From contig CM055092.1 of the NCBI GenBank assembly GCA_029204225.1, positions 45,886,087-45,950,086 on the forward strand: a stretch of DNA of 64,000 nt, in the 5' to 3' direction. Made by a program: the position numbers and the translations under genes. Of this stretch, positions 11,083 through 22,123 are shown one piece after another (position 1 is the stretch's first letter; the number at the start of each line of letters is the position of its first letter). Origin of the DNA: Diphasiastrum complanatum (Eukaryota > Streptophyta > Lycopodiopsida > Lycopodiales > Lycopodiaceae). The notes below the pieces were generated by a model. It made no database searches. It was not told the DNA's origin and saw nothing but the letters and a program-made list of their open reading frames with translations.

Positions 11083-12918
11083 ATGGCAACCTCAATTGGA
11101 GTCATGTTGGAAGCCAATGATAGGCTTACCTCAAGTAACTATTCATTATGGAAAGTGAGGATGGAGTCACTTCTTGAGATGAATGATGTTTTGGATATTG
11201 TTGTAGGTTTGGAGGAGAGACCAGCAACACAACAAGATCAATTGAGGTATGACAAGAGGGCCAAGAAGGCTCTACACATGATAGAGATGAATGTTACCAA
11301 TGAACTTCTCAAGGAAGTTGGTAAGTGCACATCATCTTTGGAAGCTTGGAATTCATTGAAGAAGCTTTATGAATCCAAGTCTACTTCTAGAGTGTTGACT
11401 CTAAGAAGGCAAATCTTTTCTTGTTTGCAAAAGAATGAAGAAAGTTCAAGTACTTTTGTTTTGAGAATGAAAGCATTGAATGATGAGTTAGCTTGCATAG
11501 ATGAAAGCACTAAGGAAGGAGAGCTTATTCAAGTGATTCTTAATGGCTTGTTGGATGCTCATGCTAACATTGTTCCAAGTATTGCTATTCAAAAGACTTT
11601 GCCAAGTTTGATGGATCTTCAAGAGATCTTGATCAATGAGGAATATAGGCTTCAAGCAAGAGGTGGATCTACATTGACAAATAGGAATGTTCATTTGGAG
11701 GATGTCTTGTTTATTCCATCTATTACCAAGAATTTGCTTAGTGTGAGTCAAATGCTAAGTAAGGGCCTCAAGGTGGAGTTTGATGGAGATGCTTGTTTGA
11801 TCAAAAGGAAGGATGTCTTGATTGGAAAAGGTAAAAGGCAAGGGAAGTTGTTCAAACTTGATGCTTGTGTTATTGCTAACCAAGCTGGATGTGTTGCAAG
11901 GGAGCAAATTTCTATTCAAGAGGTTTGGCACAAAAGGATGGGACACCTCAACTTCAAGTCATTGGAGGTAATGGCAAGGAAGAAGGTTGTGATTGGTCTT
12001 CCAAGTTCCTTAAGTAATGACAAGCATGTTTGTGAGTCTTGTGCTTTGTCTAAGTCACATAGACTACCTTATACTAGATCTATTTCTAGATCTACAAAGC
12101 CTTTTCAACTTGTACATTCGGATATTCATGGATTTACTACAATTAGCAATAGTGGAGCTAAGATGTATGTAACATTCACTGATGATTTTAGTAGATTCTG
12201 TTGGATCTATCTACTAAAGAGCAAGGATGAAGTGTATGATGTCTTTGTCAAGTTCAAGAATGCAAGGGAGAACCAATTCTCCACAAATATCAAGTGCTTG
12301 AGAGGTGACAATGGTGGTGAGTACATATCTAACAAGTTCAAGGCCTTTTGTGATGAGCATGGGATCAAGAGGGAGTATACAACATCAAGGACCCCACAAC
12401 AAAATGGAGTGGCTGAAAGGAAGAATAGAATTTTATGTGAAAGTGCTAAAGCTATGAGGTTAAGTGCTAATCTTGACAAACCATTTTGGGATCAAGCTTT
12501 GTTGTGTGCCAATTTCTTGTGCAATAGGTGGCCGAGTGCTATTTTGGATGGAAGGACACCTTTTGAGATGCTATTCAAGAGGAGACCGAGTGTCAACTTT
12601 CTAAGAACCTTTGGATGCACATGCTATGTCAACATTACTCTTGATGATAGGACCAAGGAGGATCCATCTTCAAGAAGAGGTATTATTGTTGGATATAGTG
12701 AGGTGAGTAAAGCCTACAAGGTTTACATTCCTTCTACTAACAAAGTGATTGTTGGTAGAGATGTCATTTTTTATGAGGGAAACATTCCAAAGGTGTCTTC
12801 AAGCATGATTGATGGTAAATTAGATGGATCTAACATTCTTGATGTTGATGAGAAGGATCCTACTTTGGATGGTGGTGATGATGGACCTTCATCAAGTCAA
12901 AAGCCAAGGAGAACATAA
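11083..12918 (+). CDS. Copia gag-integrase polyprotein lacking protease
   Basis: A 611-residue open frame. Residues about 1-190 are a UBN2/DUF4219-type Gag (NDRLTSSNYSLWKVRMES, SLKKLYESKS). At about residue 195 it passes, without a CCHC knuckle or a DSGA protease, into the pre-integrase region (NVHLEDVLFIPSITKNLLSVSQ, WHKRMGHLNFKSL). The integrase catalytic core follows with all three acidic positions visible (HSDIHG, RGDNGGEY and the E of NGVAERKNR), then FGCTCYV. It ends at TAA, and the same frame resumes at 12919. The missing knuckle and protease leave a seamless in-frame junction, so this could be an old non-autonomous lineage rather than random decay. Protein function is inferred from family motifs only. 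Confidence 0.85.
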   Translation: MATSIGVMLEANDRLTSSNYSLWKVRMESLLEMNDVLDIVVGLEERPATQQDQLRYDKRAKKALHMIEMNVTNELLKEVGKCTSSLEAWNSLKKLYESKSTSRVLTLRRQIFSCLQKNEESSSTFVLRMKALNDELACIDESTKEGELIQVILNGLLDAHANIVPSIAIQKTLPSLMDLQEILINEEYRLQARGGSTLTNRNVHLEDVLFIPSITKNLLSVSQMLSKGLKVEFDGDACLIKRKDVLIGKGKRQGKLFKLDACVIANQAGCVAREQISIQEVWHKRMGHLNFKSLEVMARKKVVIGLPSSLSNDKHVCESCALSKSHRLPYTRSISRSTKPFQLVHSDIHGFTTISNSGAKMYVTFTDDFSRFCWIYLLKSKDEVYDVFVKFKNARENQFSTNIKCLRGDNGGEYISNKFKAFCDEHGIKREYTTSRTPQQNGVAERKNRILCESAKAMRLSANLDKPFWDQALLCANFLCNRWPSAILDGRTPFEMLFKRRPSVNFLRTFGCTCYVNITLDDRTKEDPSSRRGIIVGYSEVSKAYKVYIPSTNKVIVGRDVIFYEGNIPKVSSSMIDGKLDGSNILDVDEKDPTLDGGDDGPSSSQKPRRT

Positions 12919-14181
12919 AGAGAAAGACAAGTACCTTCAAGGCTCACATATGATCGAAAGGGTAAGCAAGTAGTTTCTGGAAATTATGTTGCTTTCCTAA
13001 CCTCTTTGGATGATCCTACAAGTGTAGATCAAGCAAGGAAAGAAGAGGAGTGGATCCAACCAATGGATCTTGAGTATCGATCTCTTATGAAGAGTGGAAC
13101 ATCTTTTGGAGGATCTTCTTGTGTACATGGAGCTATGCAAGTGGATGGATGTTATCTTGCTGTAAAATCAAGTAATGGATATGGAAAACAAAGTTTGTTC
13201 AATGACTTTGATGGTCAAGTTGAAGATCAAGAGGTTGATCTCAAAGCACTTCAACTAGTCAAAAGGGAAGGTGACAATTTGGAGCTAGTCAAGAGCATCA
13301 AAGGAGAGGTAATTGGCAAAAGTGTTATGGATCTGTTTTTACAGCATATTGAGGACTCAAGTAAGGTCAAAGGAGCAGCAAGTAAGTGTTGTTCAAGTTT
13401 ACTTTACTTGTTCTATCTCATGTTTGAGCAATTTCATGTGGATGTGTGCAAATTGTCAAGATATGGTAAAACTAGCTACATTGGTGAGCATTGTTTTGAT
13501 GTTGGATTTTGTACTAGCATTATTGGCTGATTTTGCTGATGGAAATGAAGCTATTGGAGGTTCATTATGTCACTCATCCATGGCTAAGTTCTCAAGTGTT
13601 GAGCTACTTGGTGCCAATACTTGGAGATTGTCAATTTTTGGTGAATTCATGGTCATTTTCTTGTGTCAAGTAGATCTTGAAGATGGACTAGTGCAAACTA
13701 CTTGGTTTATGGAGTCATGTGGTGCTAGATTTGCATCATTTATGTACTCACCTACTCATGGATTTCCAAGGTTTGATGGTTTCTTGTGGCAAGATGAAGA
13801 TGGAGGCTCATTCATGGAGTATCATGGTGGATACAAGACAACAAAGGACAAAGGAGGAGGAGACATGCAAGCAAAAGTTGATCACTCACTTTATTGTTTG
13901 TTTGCTGTATTTTTCCAGAGATTTCAGAGTTGGAAGCATGGTGGAATCATTTCATTTACATTCTATTTGATTCTTCATGTTCTAGTCACATTTTTACATG
14001 TAAAATTGATGTAAGAAATAGTGAAGCATCCCAAGTGGACACTATTCTCTATATCAATTATGGTTGTTTCTATTATAAGCATTACATGATCATTGAAAGG
14101 AGATCTATTCTTAAGAAGAAGATCATTCTTATGATGGATCAAAGTTCTATTGGCAAAAACTATGCTAGGAGCATTGGAAGC
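12919..14181 (+). pseudogene. 3' part of the copia element, no reverse transcriptase
   Basis: After the TAA the frame continues with the linker usually found before reverse transcriptase (QVPSRLTYDRKGK, then EEEWIQPMDLEYRSL). The expected polymerase does not follow. Overlapping ORFs at 13006-13530 and 13313-14014 have no family I recognise and may be filler sequence. The segment ends in a weak purine-rich stretch before the LTR remnant. Confidence 0.6.
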
Positions 14182-14230
14182 TGGGTACATGGAATCTGGA
14201 CCCAAAATTGGTAGGGTTAGCATTTTGGTG
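14182..14230 (+). repeat. Remnant of copia 3' LTR
   Basis: 49 bases starting tgggtacatgg match the 5' LTR from 10024 with three differences, then homology stops abruptly. It is an internal piece of the LTR, so both sides have been deleted. Confidence 0.75.
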
Positions 14231-14494
14231 TTAGCTTCAGCAATTCTTTGTGACTCAGGAGAAAATTGGCATTGAATAAATGGGGGGTTAGTGGTGTCGA
14301 GAGGGTTAGAAACGGTGGAAAAAAAAAGATAATATTGGGAGCTGGTACCATCAGAGCCTGATGGATTGGTTGGTGCTTGATCTCCTTGCCCCAGGGATTG
14401 TCCTTGAAAGGAGGAGCCTTGAGTACCAGGAGGAGGCTGTTGGAATCCTGCTTCATCTCTACCATATGGTCCATCAAAGTGGTGCCCGACCAAG
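14231..14494 (-). pseudogene. Ty3/gypsy gag-like fragment (upstream part)
   Basis: The minus frame reads a Gly/Gln/Ser/Pro-rich stretch (GFQQPPPGTQGSSFQGQ, then NPSGSDGTSSQYY) typical of low-complexity gag regions. It is bounded by the copia LTR remnant on one side and the LTR repeat at 14495 on the other. It may belong with the fragment at 9390-9833. The family assignment is weak. Confidence 0.35.
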
Positions 14495-15466
14495 TGGTTT
14501 CGAGTGTTATTCTGGTTGTCGACAGATGTTAAAAAGTAACTAGTATTACTTATATTTGGGATGGGTAATGTTAATACAACAATCTGGCCTCTATCGAATC
14601 GAAGGAAGCGCGTTCTACAGATGAGATGTTATCAGAGTAGTACAACAGTACTACACTCTAACTGATTAAGGTGTCAATAGAGAATCGAGAATTGTTCAAT
14701 GTATTCGCGACTATGCAGACAATTATTTCTAAACAGAAGTCCTCAACAACTAAAGCCCAACTTAATGGTTAAAGAACACGAAGAGTTTTCGAGCACGTTA
14801 GAAACTTATGTCAATGCCAATCAGGAAAACAGATCAAAGACTCAATTCTTTAGACAGGGACTGTCATCTCATATGTATACATACAGCTTTATTCAATGAT
14901 CGTGCTAGACTGTACCAAAGATAGTCGTTATTCGGGTGCCGAAAAGAAAGTATTTGCGACAGACGAATAAGATGGTTTTAAGACAGTTCTTTAGAGCATG
15001 CTTTACAGATACACAACAAACGACTGTAATGCACTAGAGCATCTGTCTAATCAGAGAGTAATTCATGAAATGCGTTAGAGATTGTTAGCATACTCAAGAT
15101 CACTCACACTCAGCAGTGCGGAGAACAGAGATGAGAGAGAATAACTTTCAGAACTCTATTCACTTCTTCAATCACTGAAGTGTGAGATCTATATATGTTC
15201 TACAGGGTGAACAAACACACCTCTTAAACAATAGGTGCGTCGCTCCCGCGAAAGGGTCTAGTTAACAATTAGACTAAAAATACATTCAACTATACCATAG
15301 GAGGTATACTTAACTATGAGTTAAAGTTACTCTAGTTTAACATGTCTTTTTGTATCTAGCTGTTTCATATGGACGACCTAGTAAAGGTTATCCAAGGCAA
15401 TGTCTTTTCTTTTTAAAGTTCTTGCCCTTAATTACAAGGCAAGTACTTAGGAGATATATTCCCGAA
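14495..15466 (-). repeat. 3' LTR (truncated) of the 14.5-22.1 kb element
   Basis: Closely matches 21085-22120, from the phrase tttcgagtgttattctggtt to attcccga. About 100 bases at the low-coordinate end of the full LTR are missing, and two short segments present in the other copy are absent here. Confidence 0.85.
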
Positions 15467-15573
15467 AAATGACTTAGGCCTCTTCATGATTTATACTTAA
15501 CTAGCTCATATCTTCATTTTCGAGTATCATGCCATATTTATGTTGATATTCAATATTTAACATTTTCGTGGCA

Positions 15574-16485
15574 TCACATATCCCCTTCCTCAAATGTGAA
15601 ACGTCCTTGTGAACATATTATCTTCATTTCAAGGATTATTCGAGAAACATTCTTGTTCGTCAGATTTTCGTTGAGGCGAAAAGATATTTCTTCGTGTATT
15701 TCGTCCTTTAGATATTTCTTCGTCTTAGATAATATGTGTCTTGCTGTTTCTTTAATTGAATAGGTTGTTTTGAGTTGATCTTTGAATTGTTGATGAAAAC
15801 TGGAATCAAACTTCAAAACATCTTTAAACTTCAAAAATTTAGCATCCCATAGAAACATCACCACGACAAAGGCACAAATGAATATTCATGAACGATTCAA
15901 TTCTTCATATAATTTCTGAGAAAGCTCCAAGTTCTGTTGAGCTTCGATCAACAACAAGTCTTCTTTTGATTTTGTGTAGCGGCCAACTGGTAAGTTGCCA
16001 AATTCTTCTAACTTAACCGGGAGCAATGTTCCATCGAACAACTCCTGGATTAACTTGGTATCTTCATCTGAATCACTACGTAGAGTGATTTCTTTGTAGT
16101 AACGAGCTGAAAATCTAATAAAATTGCTTTTAACATAAAGATTCTGAACAAAAAATAATGTCTTTGCCACAAAGGTACCAAACTGCCAAAATGTATATGT
16201 ACAGAACTGCTTATAACGAAATGACTTCCTTCTATCTTGGAAATTATGGCGAATCTCTTCAAAATATTCTGCAAGGTTTCACTCCCAAACATAAAGACTG
16301 AATAATTCCGAATAAGCCATATTTATATTAATCAGCAAACCTGCATCGTCGAATGCGCCTAAATCCGCAACAGCTTGTGGTTTATACAGTTGAAACTGTG
16401 ACTTTCGCTTCCAAAAATGTCGTTTATTATCTTCGTTCCACAAAAATTGAAGTTCTTTGATTCGAATATATTTGAGAGCATACAT
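15574..16485 (-). pseudogene. Unrecognised ORFs near the 3' end of the LTR element
   Basis: Minus-strand frames at 16485-16279, 16170-15886 and 15864-15574 are probably one decayed gene split by frameshifts or introns. They contain aromatic and lysine-rich segments (RIKELQFLWNEDNKRHFWKRK, ELSQKLYEELNR). No family is recognised. Being transcribed with the LTR element is an inference from orientation. Confidence 0.35.
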
Positions 16486-16626
16486 AGTCGAAGAGCCTAT
16501 GTATAACTCTGTTGATCCGAAAGGTACGACCTAGAACTTACCCTGGATTATGCCCAAGCAAAGACATCCTTTCTGCTCGATAGAGAGCTGGGCCCATAAC
16601 CAGAAAAAGTCGTCCTTCTCCCAAGG

Positions 16627-16959
16627 TCACTTCCATTTGTCGAAGGCGAGGCCTACTACGCCTGGTAGCATCATGTAATCCACACGCCATTGCAATTCAA
16701 TATTAAAAGCATGTGGACACCATTTCCAGAAGCGTTCAACAAATGCACAGAATCTATTAGCACATACCTTCGACTGATTTTGCCGCATTCGCTTTGGTTG
16801 TGTAGATGCAGTTGCCAAGTCATGAGTTTGCAACTCAGCAGCCAGTTTCTGATCGTCCAATTGCTGCTTAAGATTTGACAGATCCTGTTCGAGCTTGTCA
16901 ATCTTCGCGACAGCCTCCAAGAATTCTGGATGGTTTGAGGCTCCGGTGCAGGCAGACAC
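16627..16959 (-). pseudogene. Coiled-coil ORF in the LTR element
   Basis: A 110-codon frame with a heptad-like segment (LEAVAKIDKLEQDLSNLKQQ) followed by Thr/Gln-rich sequence and a Trp-rich end. It may be a structural Gag-like or unknown element protein. It lies in the same orientation as the LTR element. Confidence 0.35.
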
Positions 16960-17386
16960 AACTTGGATTTGTTGTGTGAGGTCATCAATTCGAAGCAGGG
17001 CCTGAACTTATTCATTGTGTGCATCGGGCCCACTGCAAGATGGGGTGGCATCACTTGAGAGCTCCTTCAGCTCAGCCAACTCTTCCTCGACAAGAGCCTT
17101 CGAATCCTCGAGCGGTTGTAAGAACTCGACTCAAAAATTTTTGAGCATCTGGCCTTGGAGCTGGTTCAGCTTCATGAGACCAACTGTGATTGACATAACA
17201 ATAGCGATAATGGCCGCACCCTCAATTTGTCGACTCTATGAAAAAATTGTTTTTGTACTAGCTTTCTAACGTATGTTTGATTTGTAATTGATTATACATC
17301 AAAACTTTGTATTATATTCAACCTTCTGATAATCTCTTTATGTTTGATGATTATCTATATCACTCTATCTTGTATGTATGTTTATT

Positions 17387-17422
17387 TGAATATATATATC
17401 TATATATAGATATATATATTCA
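17387..17422. repeat. 36-base perfect palindrome
   Basis: tgaatatatatatctata joined to its exact reverse complement. It can extrude as a cruciform or hairpin and lies in AT-rich sequence inside the LTR element. Confidence 0.9.
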
Positions 17423-18106
17423 TATTTGCTTGCATTGAGCTACGGTTTTTTAGATGGATCTTGGTCATAATCGTGGCTATTACTATCAAAATCAGTTACA
17501 CGTTCAAAATTGGTGTTTATAAATCCAAAATAAGTTTAAGCAAGTAGCTAGCTTTTTTTTAAGTGGCATTATGATAATTGGGTAGTCAATAATATTTGAT
17601 TTGAACTGGAGTAGGGTTATGAGAAGTTCAATTTTGGTGCGATTATTATTCGAATCGAGCTTATTTGTGTTCTCTCTTTTTATAGTTAGTGGATTCCAAC
17701 TTATTTGGACATTGTTGGATAGTTACCTACAAATTTTGTGTATTTTTGTAGATAACATAATGACAAAAAAAATGGCATAAATTACTAATTTTTAAAGAAA
17801 AATTCTAATATTTAAAATGCTTCAAAAACATGTTTTATTTTGCTAGAAATTTTAATCTTGGTAAAAAATTTAATTAATAGATAATTATCAAGATCTTCAA
17901 ATCAGCATAGCGTTTGCCATCTAAAGAATAATAACTGATGGTTATGTACTCTATTTCATTGCAAAGTCGAGCTCCTCCCGAGTTCCTGACATTGGGCTTG
18001 TACCTGACATGGAACATTACAAGTAAAATCAATTTAAAATTTAATTTTAAAATGAAAAATTTAAAATAAAATTATGAATTTATAATTCAGGAACTTAAGA
18101 ACTTAC

Positions 18107-18473
18107 CACGCAGCATTCTCAATTCTTGCATTACAGAAAGTTAGTAGAGCTTTCTGTACTGATGCTGACTACCAAGAAGAATGAAAAATAACAACTTTCC
18201 AAATTGGAGAAGTTGTGACTTCAAGAAAGCCATGCATAAAACTATGGATTTCAGTGAATTTGAAAGGAGTATCATCATTTAATGATTCCTTCATATGAAA
18301 TCCATATGGTATATCGGCGATGCAGAGTGTATAAGGTCTTTTTCTTAAAATTTTTGAAATTTCTCTACAATCGCCCTCCTCAACAAAGTAAAAGCATGGT
18401 TGATTGTCGACACTTTTGGAAAGGTAGGTCTCTAATGGATCCTCCTCCGCAATGGTCTCACCCCGTGCCAATC
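18107..18473 (-). pseudogene. DNA-methyltransferase-like fragment (DIPY motif)
   Basis: The minus frame reads FVEEGDCREISKIL, then YTLCIADIPYGFHMK, then VTTSPIWKVVIFHS. This order resembles the GDc...aDPPYG...fHS layout of N4/N6-type DNA methyltransferases, with DIPY replacing DPPY. One TAG occurs just after FHSSW. The frame then stays open to a good splice donor (GTGGTAAGT) near 18107, which supports real but damaged coding sequence. The SAM-binding FxG motif was not identified. A chance resemblance is possible. Confidence 0.35.
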
Positions 18474-19061
18474 TCTCTGTCCCTTTTTTCTACTTTTGCC
18501 TTCAGAATATGTCTCTTGAATTGCTCTGGAAGGACTTTGTTTTTTTTTGTTTTCGGGAGACTGAAAAGGAAAAAGCTATGCTTAGCATGGGAGACAAAAA
18601 CTATAAAATAAAATAGGAGACTTAACTTATCAAAAAATAATAATTAAATAAAGAAAAAGCTATCCATAGCATAGGAGACATAGAATATAGAAAAGAAACA
18701 ATTAATAAGCACCTATGCTAAGCATGGGTGAAATAAATACCATGTCTCTAAACAAAATCAATAATGGACTTAGGGCTTCATTTCGGCTGCTCAGAGGATA
18801 AAGCCTCTGGCACTCATCGAAATCTTGACAATTTAACCTTGTCACAAGGGCTTCTTGAACTTTCATAAATAATTTGTGCCTACACTTAAAAAATATAATT
18901 GATTAAAATCCAACCAAATTATGAAAATCATTTTCTTAAAAAAGGTAACATGAAAATAAATATTTAAATTATGATTATTACCTCTGAATTTCTTTTCCCA
19001 TTTCTGCCAAGGAAAGTTGACCATCGGCACCCCCTTGAAAGATAGACTATTATTTAAATCC

Positions 19062-19752
19062 CAAGAACAAGAATGAGCAAAATCGAAGTGAAACTTCATA
19101 TTCAAATTTTGTCGAAGACAAAGAAGAGAGGACAACAAGAAATTCAGCAACATATGTTTCTGCTGATCTATGTTGTTCATCGAATTCAAAAATTTGAGAT
19201 GTAGTACTTGATTCGAGAGCCACCTCACATTCTGTTTTCTTGAAACAAATTTTATCGGACTATAAGAAGACGAAGTCTTCGAAATACATTGTACTTGGAG
19301 AAGGTTCTAAGTATGAAGTTGACAGAACTGGTGTATTGTGGTTAGGGACACAAATCAGGGTGACAAGAAACTAGATGAAGTTCTCTATGTTCCTACTCTC
19401 GATAAAGATCTTCTATCCATAGCAAAGATAGTCGACACATGGATGTTAGTAACTTTCACAAAGGACTCTTGTAAGTTGTTCGATGAAGATTTTGATAACC
19501 TAGTTACTAAAGGTAACATAAATGGAAATTTGTATCACTTGAGCATTCAAACTCGAGTCGAGCAAGCGAATGAAGCTCAAGAATCGACATATATTCTGTG
19601 GCACAAGAGGTTATGTCACATGAACATGGAAGCCTTGTACGAAGCCAACAAGAGTCAAATAATTGAAGGAGTCAAAATCAAGAGTCGAGATATTTGAACT
19701 ACCTACAAATCTTGTCTTAAAGGCAAAATGACTCGTACACCTTTCAGTAAAC
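19062..19752 (+). mobile_element. Ty1/copia fragment (protease to pre-integrase)
   Basis: Nucleotide and protein wording closely follows 28860-29540 of the copia element at 27978-31272. It has a damaged protease start, then DEVLYVPTLDKDLLSIAKIV and WHKRLCHMNMEALYEANK (frame 19338-19697), with a stop in the copy. It lies opposite to the surrounding LTR element. No ends were identified. Confidence 0.85.
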
Positions 19753-20298
19753 TACTGAATTTTGGCCACAAATATAAGTCCAATGCTAACTTATACGTGT
19801 GAGAGAGTGCCAAGTATTGCAGGTCCATAGCCTTTCTCATGAACCAAGAATGCTTCTAGGATCGAGGCTTAGACCCAATAAGGATCAACCCCAACGTAAC
19901 CCTCAAGTCAAAAGATGACCATCAGACTCTATTATAGAATGGCTTTCATGTTCTCTCGTTATGTCACGATGGTGGAAGACTGGCAGGAATCTGGATTTAT
20001 CAAAAAGGTGCGAGACTACTTGGGGCCATTACCCTTTGGAAGCAAACTACATTTCCAAGTATTTGAAGCCCTAGGAAAGAAAATGAGCACGAGAAAGCAA
20101 TCTGCGAGGTGACAAGGTGAACATGACTCGCATGAGGTTCTCAAGCATGCAGGAATATAAAGGCCATTGAGGGATCTCAAGTTTTGTGAAACAATTTTGT
20201 GGCAAGTAAGCATTTGGTTTTACGCAAGCGACTGAAGATCCATGCTTTTTCAAGTGCCAAGCAGAAATGATGTCATTCCATATCTGCTGTAGTGGGTC

Positions 20299-20751
20299 CT
20301 ACAACAGATTAGGGAGGGATGATGTTAGCAGATTCTGAGGAATTACTTGGTTTGCATATTTACAAAACAGTTTAAATGTTGTATCTCGGATCATAGAGAT
20401 TTTGTAACCCTTTGTGGGTACGAAGCAATTGCTTAGGAAGTGGACAGCTTCATCCATCGAATCTTTATTTGTCGCAACCAGCTTCCCATCCAATGGTAAG
20501 CCGAGGGCTGTGCAGAACAGGTCTTCAGAGATGGTGAAGAATTTGCCTCGTACGTGAACTTTGAATTCCTCCTCCGAAATTGAATGGATAGAGTTCACAA
20601 AATCAGTACTGACTTCAGAGAGGATGATGGAGGGGTCCACTTTCAAATCACCCAACCTGCATTGATCCAAAAAGGACTAGATGGATGCCAGACGGATTCC
20701 TGCGCGTGCTTTCCAGATGATATTAGAACTAGAGCTTGATCCGGAAGCCAT
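20299..20751 (-). pseudogene. Gag-like ORF of the LTR element
   Basis: It starts about 200 bases downstream of the primer site, with MASGSSSSSNIIWKARAG, and runs to 20299 with one internal TAG. The middle reads EEEFKVHVRGKFFTISEDL and FCTALGLPLDGK, similar in style to the Gag or plant-mobile-domain-like frames of Athila/Tat relatives. The position makes a Gag role plausible. The family is not confirmed. Confidence 0.45.
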
Positions 20752-20954
20752 TGGTCGAATGTTTGACGATAGCCCCGTAGATCGCAATAGTTTGCAAAAA
20801 AATGCTTTGATCGCAAAGAGAATGAGTGCATGAAAACATAAACTCGCAGGCAGAAAGTGTAAAGAAGAAAAATGGAAAATAACTCTGGATTATATTTGAC
20901 ATACACTAGACATGGATATGGATTTGTCAGACTTCTTATAACTTTCCTAAACTA

Positions 20955-20972
20955 TCCCCGGCAACGGCACCA
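20955..20972 (-). promoter_or_regulatory. Primer binding site, tRNA-Asp type
   Basis: On the minus strand TGGTGCCGTTGCCGGGGA differs by one base from the complement of the tRNA-Asp 3' end. It is nine bases from the LTR boundary, as expected for a gypsy-type element read on the minus strand. Confidence 0.85.
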
Positions 20973-20981
20973 AAAGGTATA

Positions 20982-22123
20982 TGTCATACTATACCAACAG
21001 GGTTAATATAGATTTCATAGTATATAATGTCATTCCCACAGAGGACAACGTTAGAAAGTCATGTTTTTGGTACAATTTATGACAAGTGATTTCGAGTGTT
21101 ATTCTGGTTGTCGACAGACATTAAAAAGTAACCAGTATTACTTATGTTTGGGATGGGTAATGTTAATACAACAATCTGGCCTCTATCAAATCGAAGGAAG
21201 CGCGTTCTACAGATGAGATGTTATCAGAGTAGTACAACAGTAGTACACTCTGACTGATTAAGGTGTCAACAGATAATCGAAAATTGTTTGATGTATTCGC
21301 GACTGTGCAGACAATTAATTAATCACGTTTGCGAACTATTCGTTTCTAAACAGGAGTCCTCAACAACTAAAGCCCAACTTAATGGTTAATAAACATGAAG
21401 AGTTTTAGAGCACGTTAGAAACTTATGTCAATGCCAATCAGAAAAACAGATCAAAGACTCAATTCTTCATATAGGGACTGTCATCTCATATGTATACATA
21501 TAGCTTTATTCAATGATCGTGCTAGACTGTACCAAAGATAGTCGTTATTCGGGTGCTGAAAAGAAAGTATTTGCGATAGATGAATAAGATGGTTCTAAGA
21601 CAATTCTTTAGAGCATGCTTTACGGATACACAACAAACGACTGTAATGCACTAGAGCATCTGTCTGATCAGAGAGTAGTTCATGAAATGCATTAGAGATT
21701 GTTAGCAGACTCAAGATCACTCACACTTAGCAGTGCGGAGAACAGAGATGAGAGAGAATAACTTTCAGAACTCTATTCACTTCTTCAATCTCTTACATAA
21801 GCATAAACTCTTCTCTCTCGATGATCGAGATTGAAGTGTGAGATCTATATATGTTCTATGGGGCGAACAAACACACCTCTTAAACAATAGGTGTGTCGCT
21901 CCCGCAAAAGGGTCTAATTAACAATTAGACTGAAAATACATTCAACTATACCATAGGAGGTATACTTAACTATGAGTTAAAGTTACTCTAGTTTAACATG
22001 TCTTTTCGTATCTAGTCGTTTCGTATGGACGACCTAGTAAAAGTAATCTAAGGCAATGTCTTTTCCTTTTAAAGGTCTTGTCCTTAATTACAAGGCAAGT
22101 ACTTAGGAGATATATTCCCGACA
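20982..22123 (-). repeat. 5' LTR of the 14.5-22.1 kb element
   Basis: 1142 bases with TGTC...GACA ends, next to the primer site. The other side abuts an interrupted gypsy integrase ORF. Confidence 0.8.

Larger units (their letters stand above)
9834..14230 (+). mobile_element. Non-autonomous Ty1/copia element with gag-integrase ORF
   Basis: The 5' LTR is 9834-10483, bounded by TGTGAAAGATT and an inverted ATCTTTCACA. The primer site TGGTATCAGAGC, complementary to initiator tRNA-Met, follows directly. Internal sequence carries a long gag-integrase ORF (11083-12918) and a weakly coding 3' part. Only 49 bases (14182-14230) match the 5' LTR (its positions from 10024), so the 3' LTR is almost entirely deleted. 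No reverse transcriptase, RNase H, zinc knuckle or protease motif is seen. A segment at 14020-14042 is nearly identical to 53950-53972 in the copia element at 50211-55280. Confidence 0.9.
14495..22123 (-). mobile_element. LTR element with tRNA-Asp primer site, no recognisable pol
   Basis: Two direct repeats, 20982-22123 (complete, about 1.14 kb, ends TGTC/GACA) and 14495-15466 (truncated), flank 5.5 kb. A primer site complementary to tRNA-Asp sits inside the 20982 repeat, so the element reads on the minus strand. That site is typical of Tat/Athila-type gypsy elements. Internal minus-strand ORFs are a gag-like frame (20299-20751), a methyltransferase-like frame (18107-18473), a coiled-coil frame (16627-16959) and frames at 15574-16485. 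None looks like protease, reverse transcriptase or integrase. A plus-strand copia fragment (19062-19752) is embedded. The element interrupts a gypsy integrase at 22124. Confidence 0.75.

Noticed and set aside
18282-18611. Plus-strand ORF with FWKGR, similar to FWKGR in the minus ORF at 36605-36850
   Set aside because: The similarity is about 14 residues and the opposite strand at 18.1-18.5 kb gives a more meaningful reading. Probably chance.
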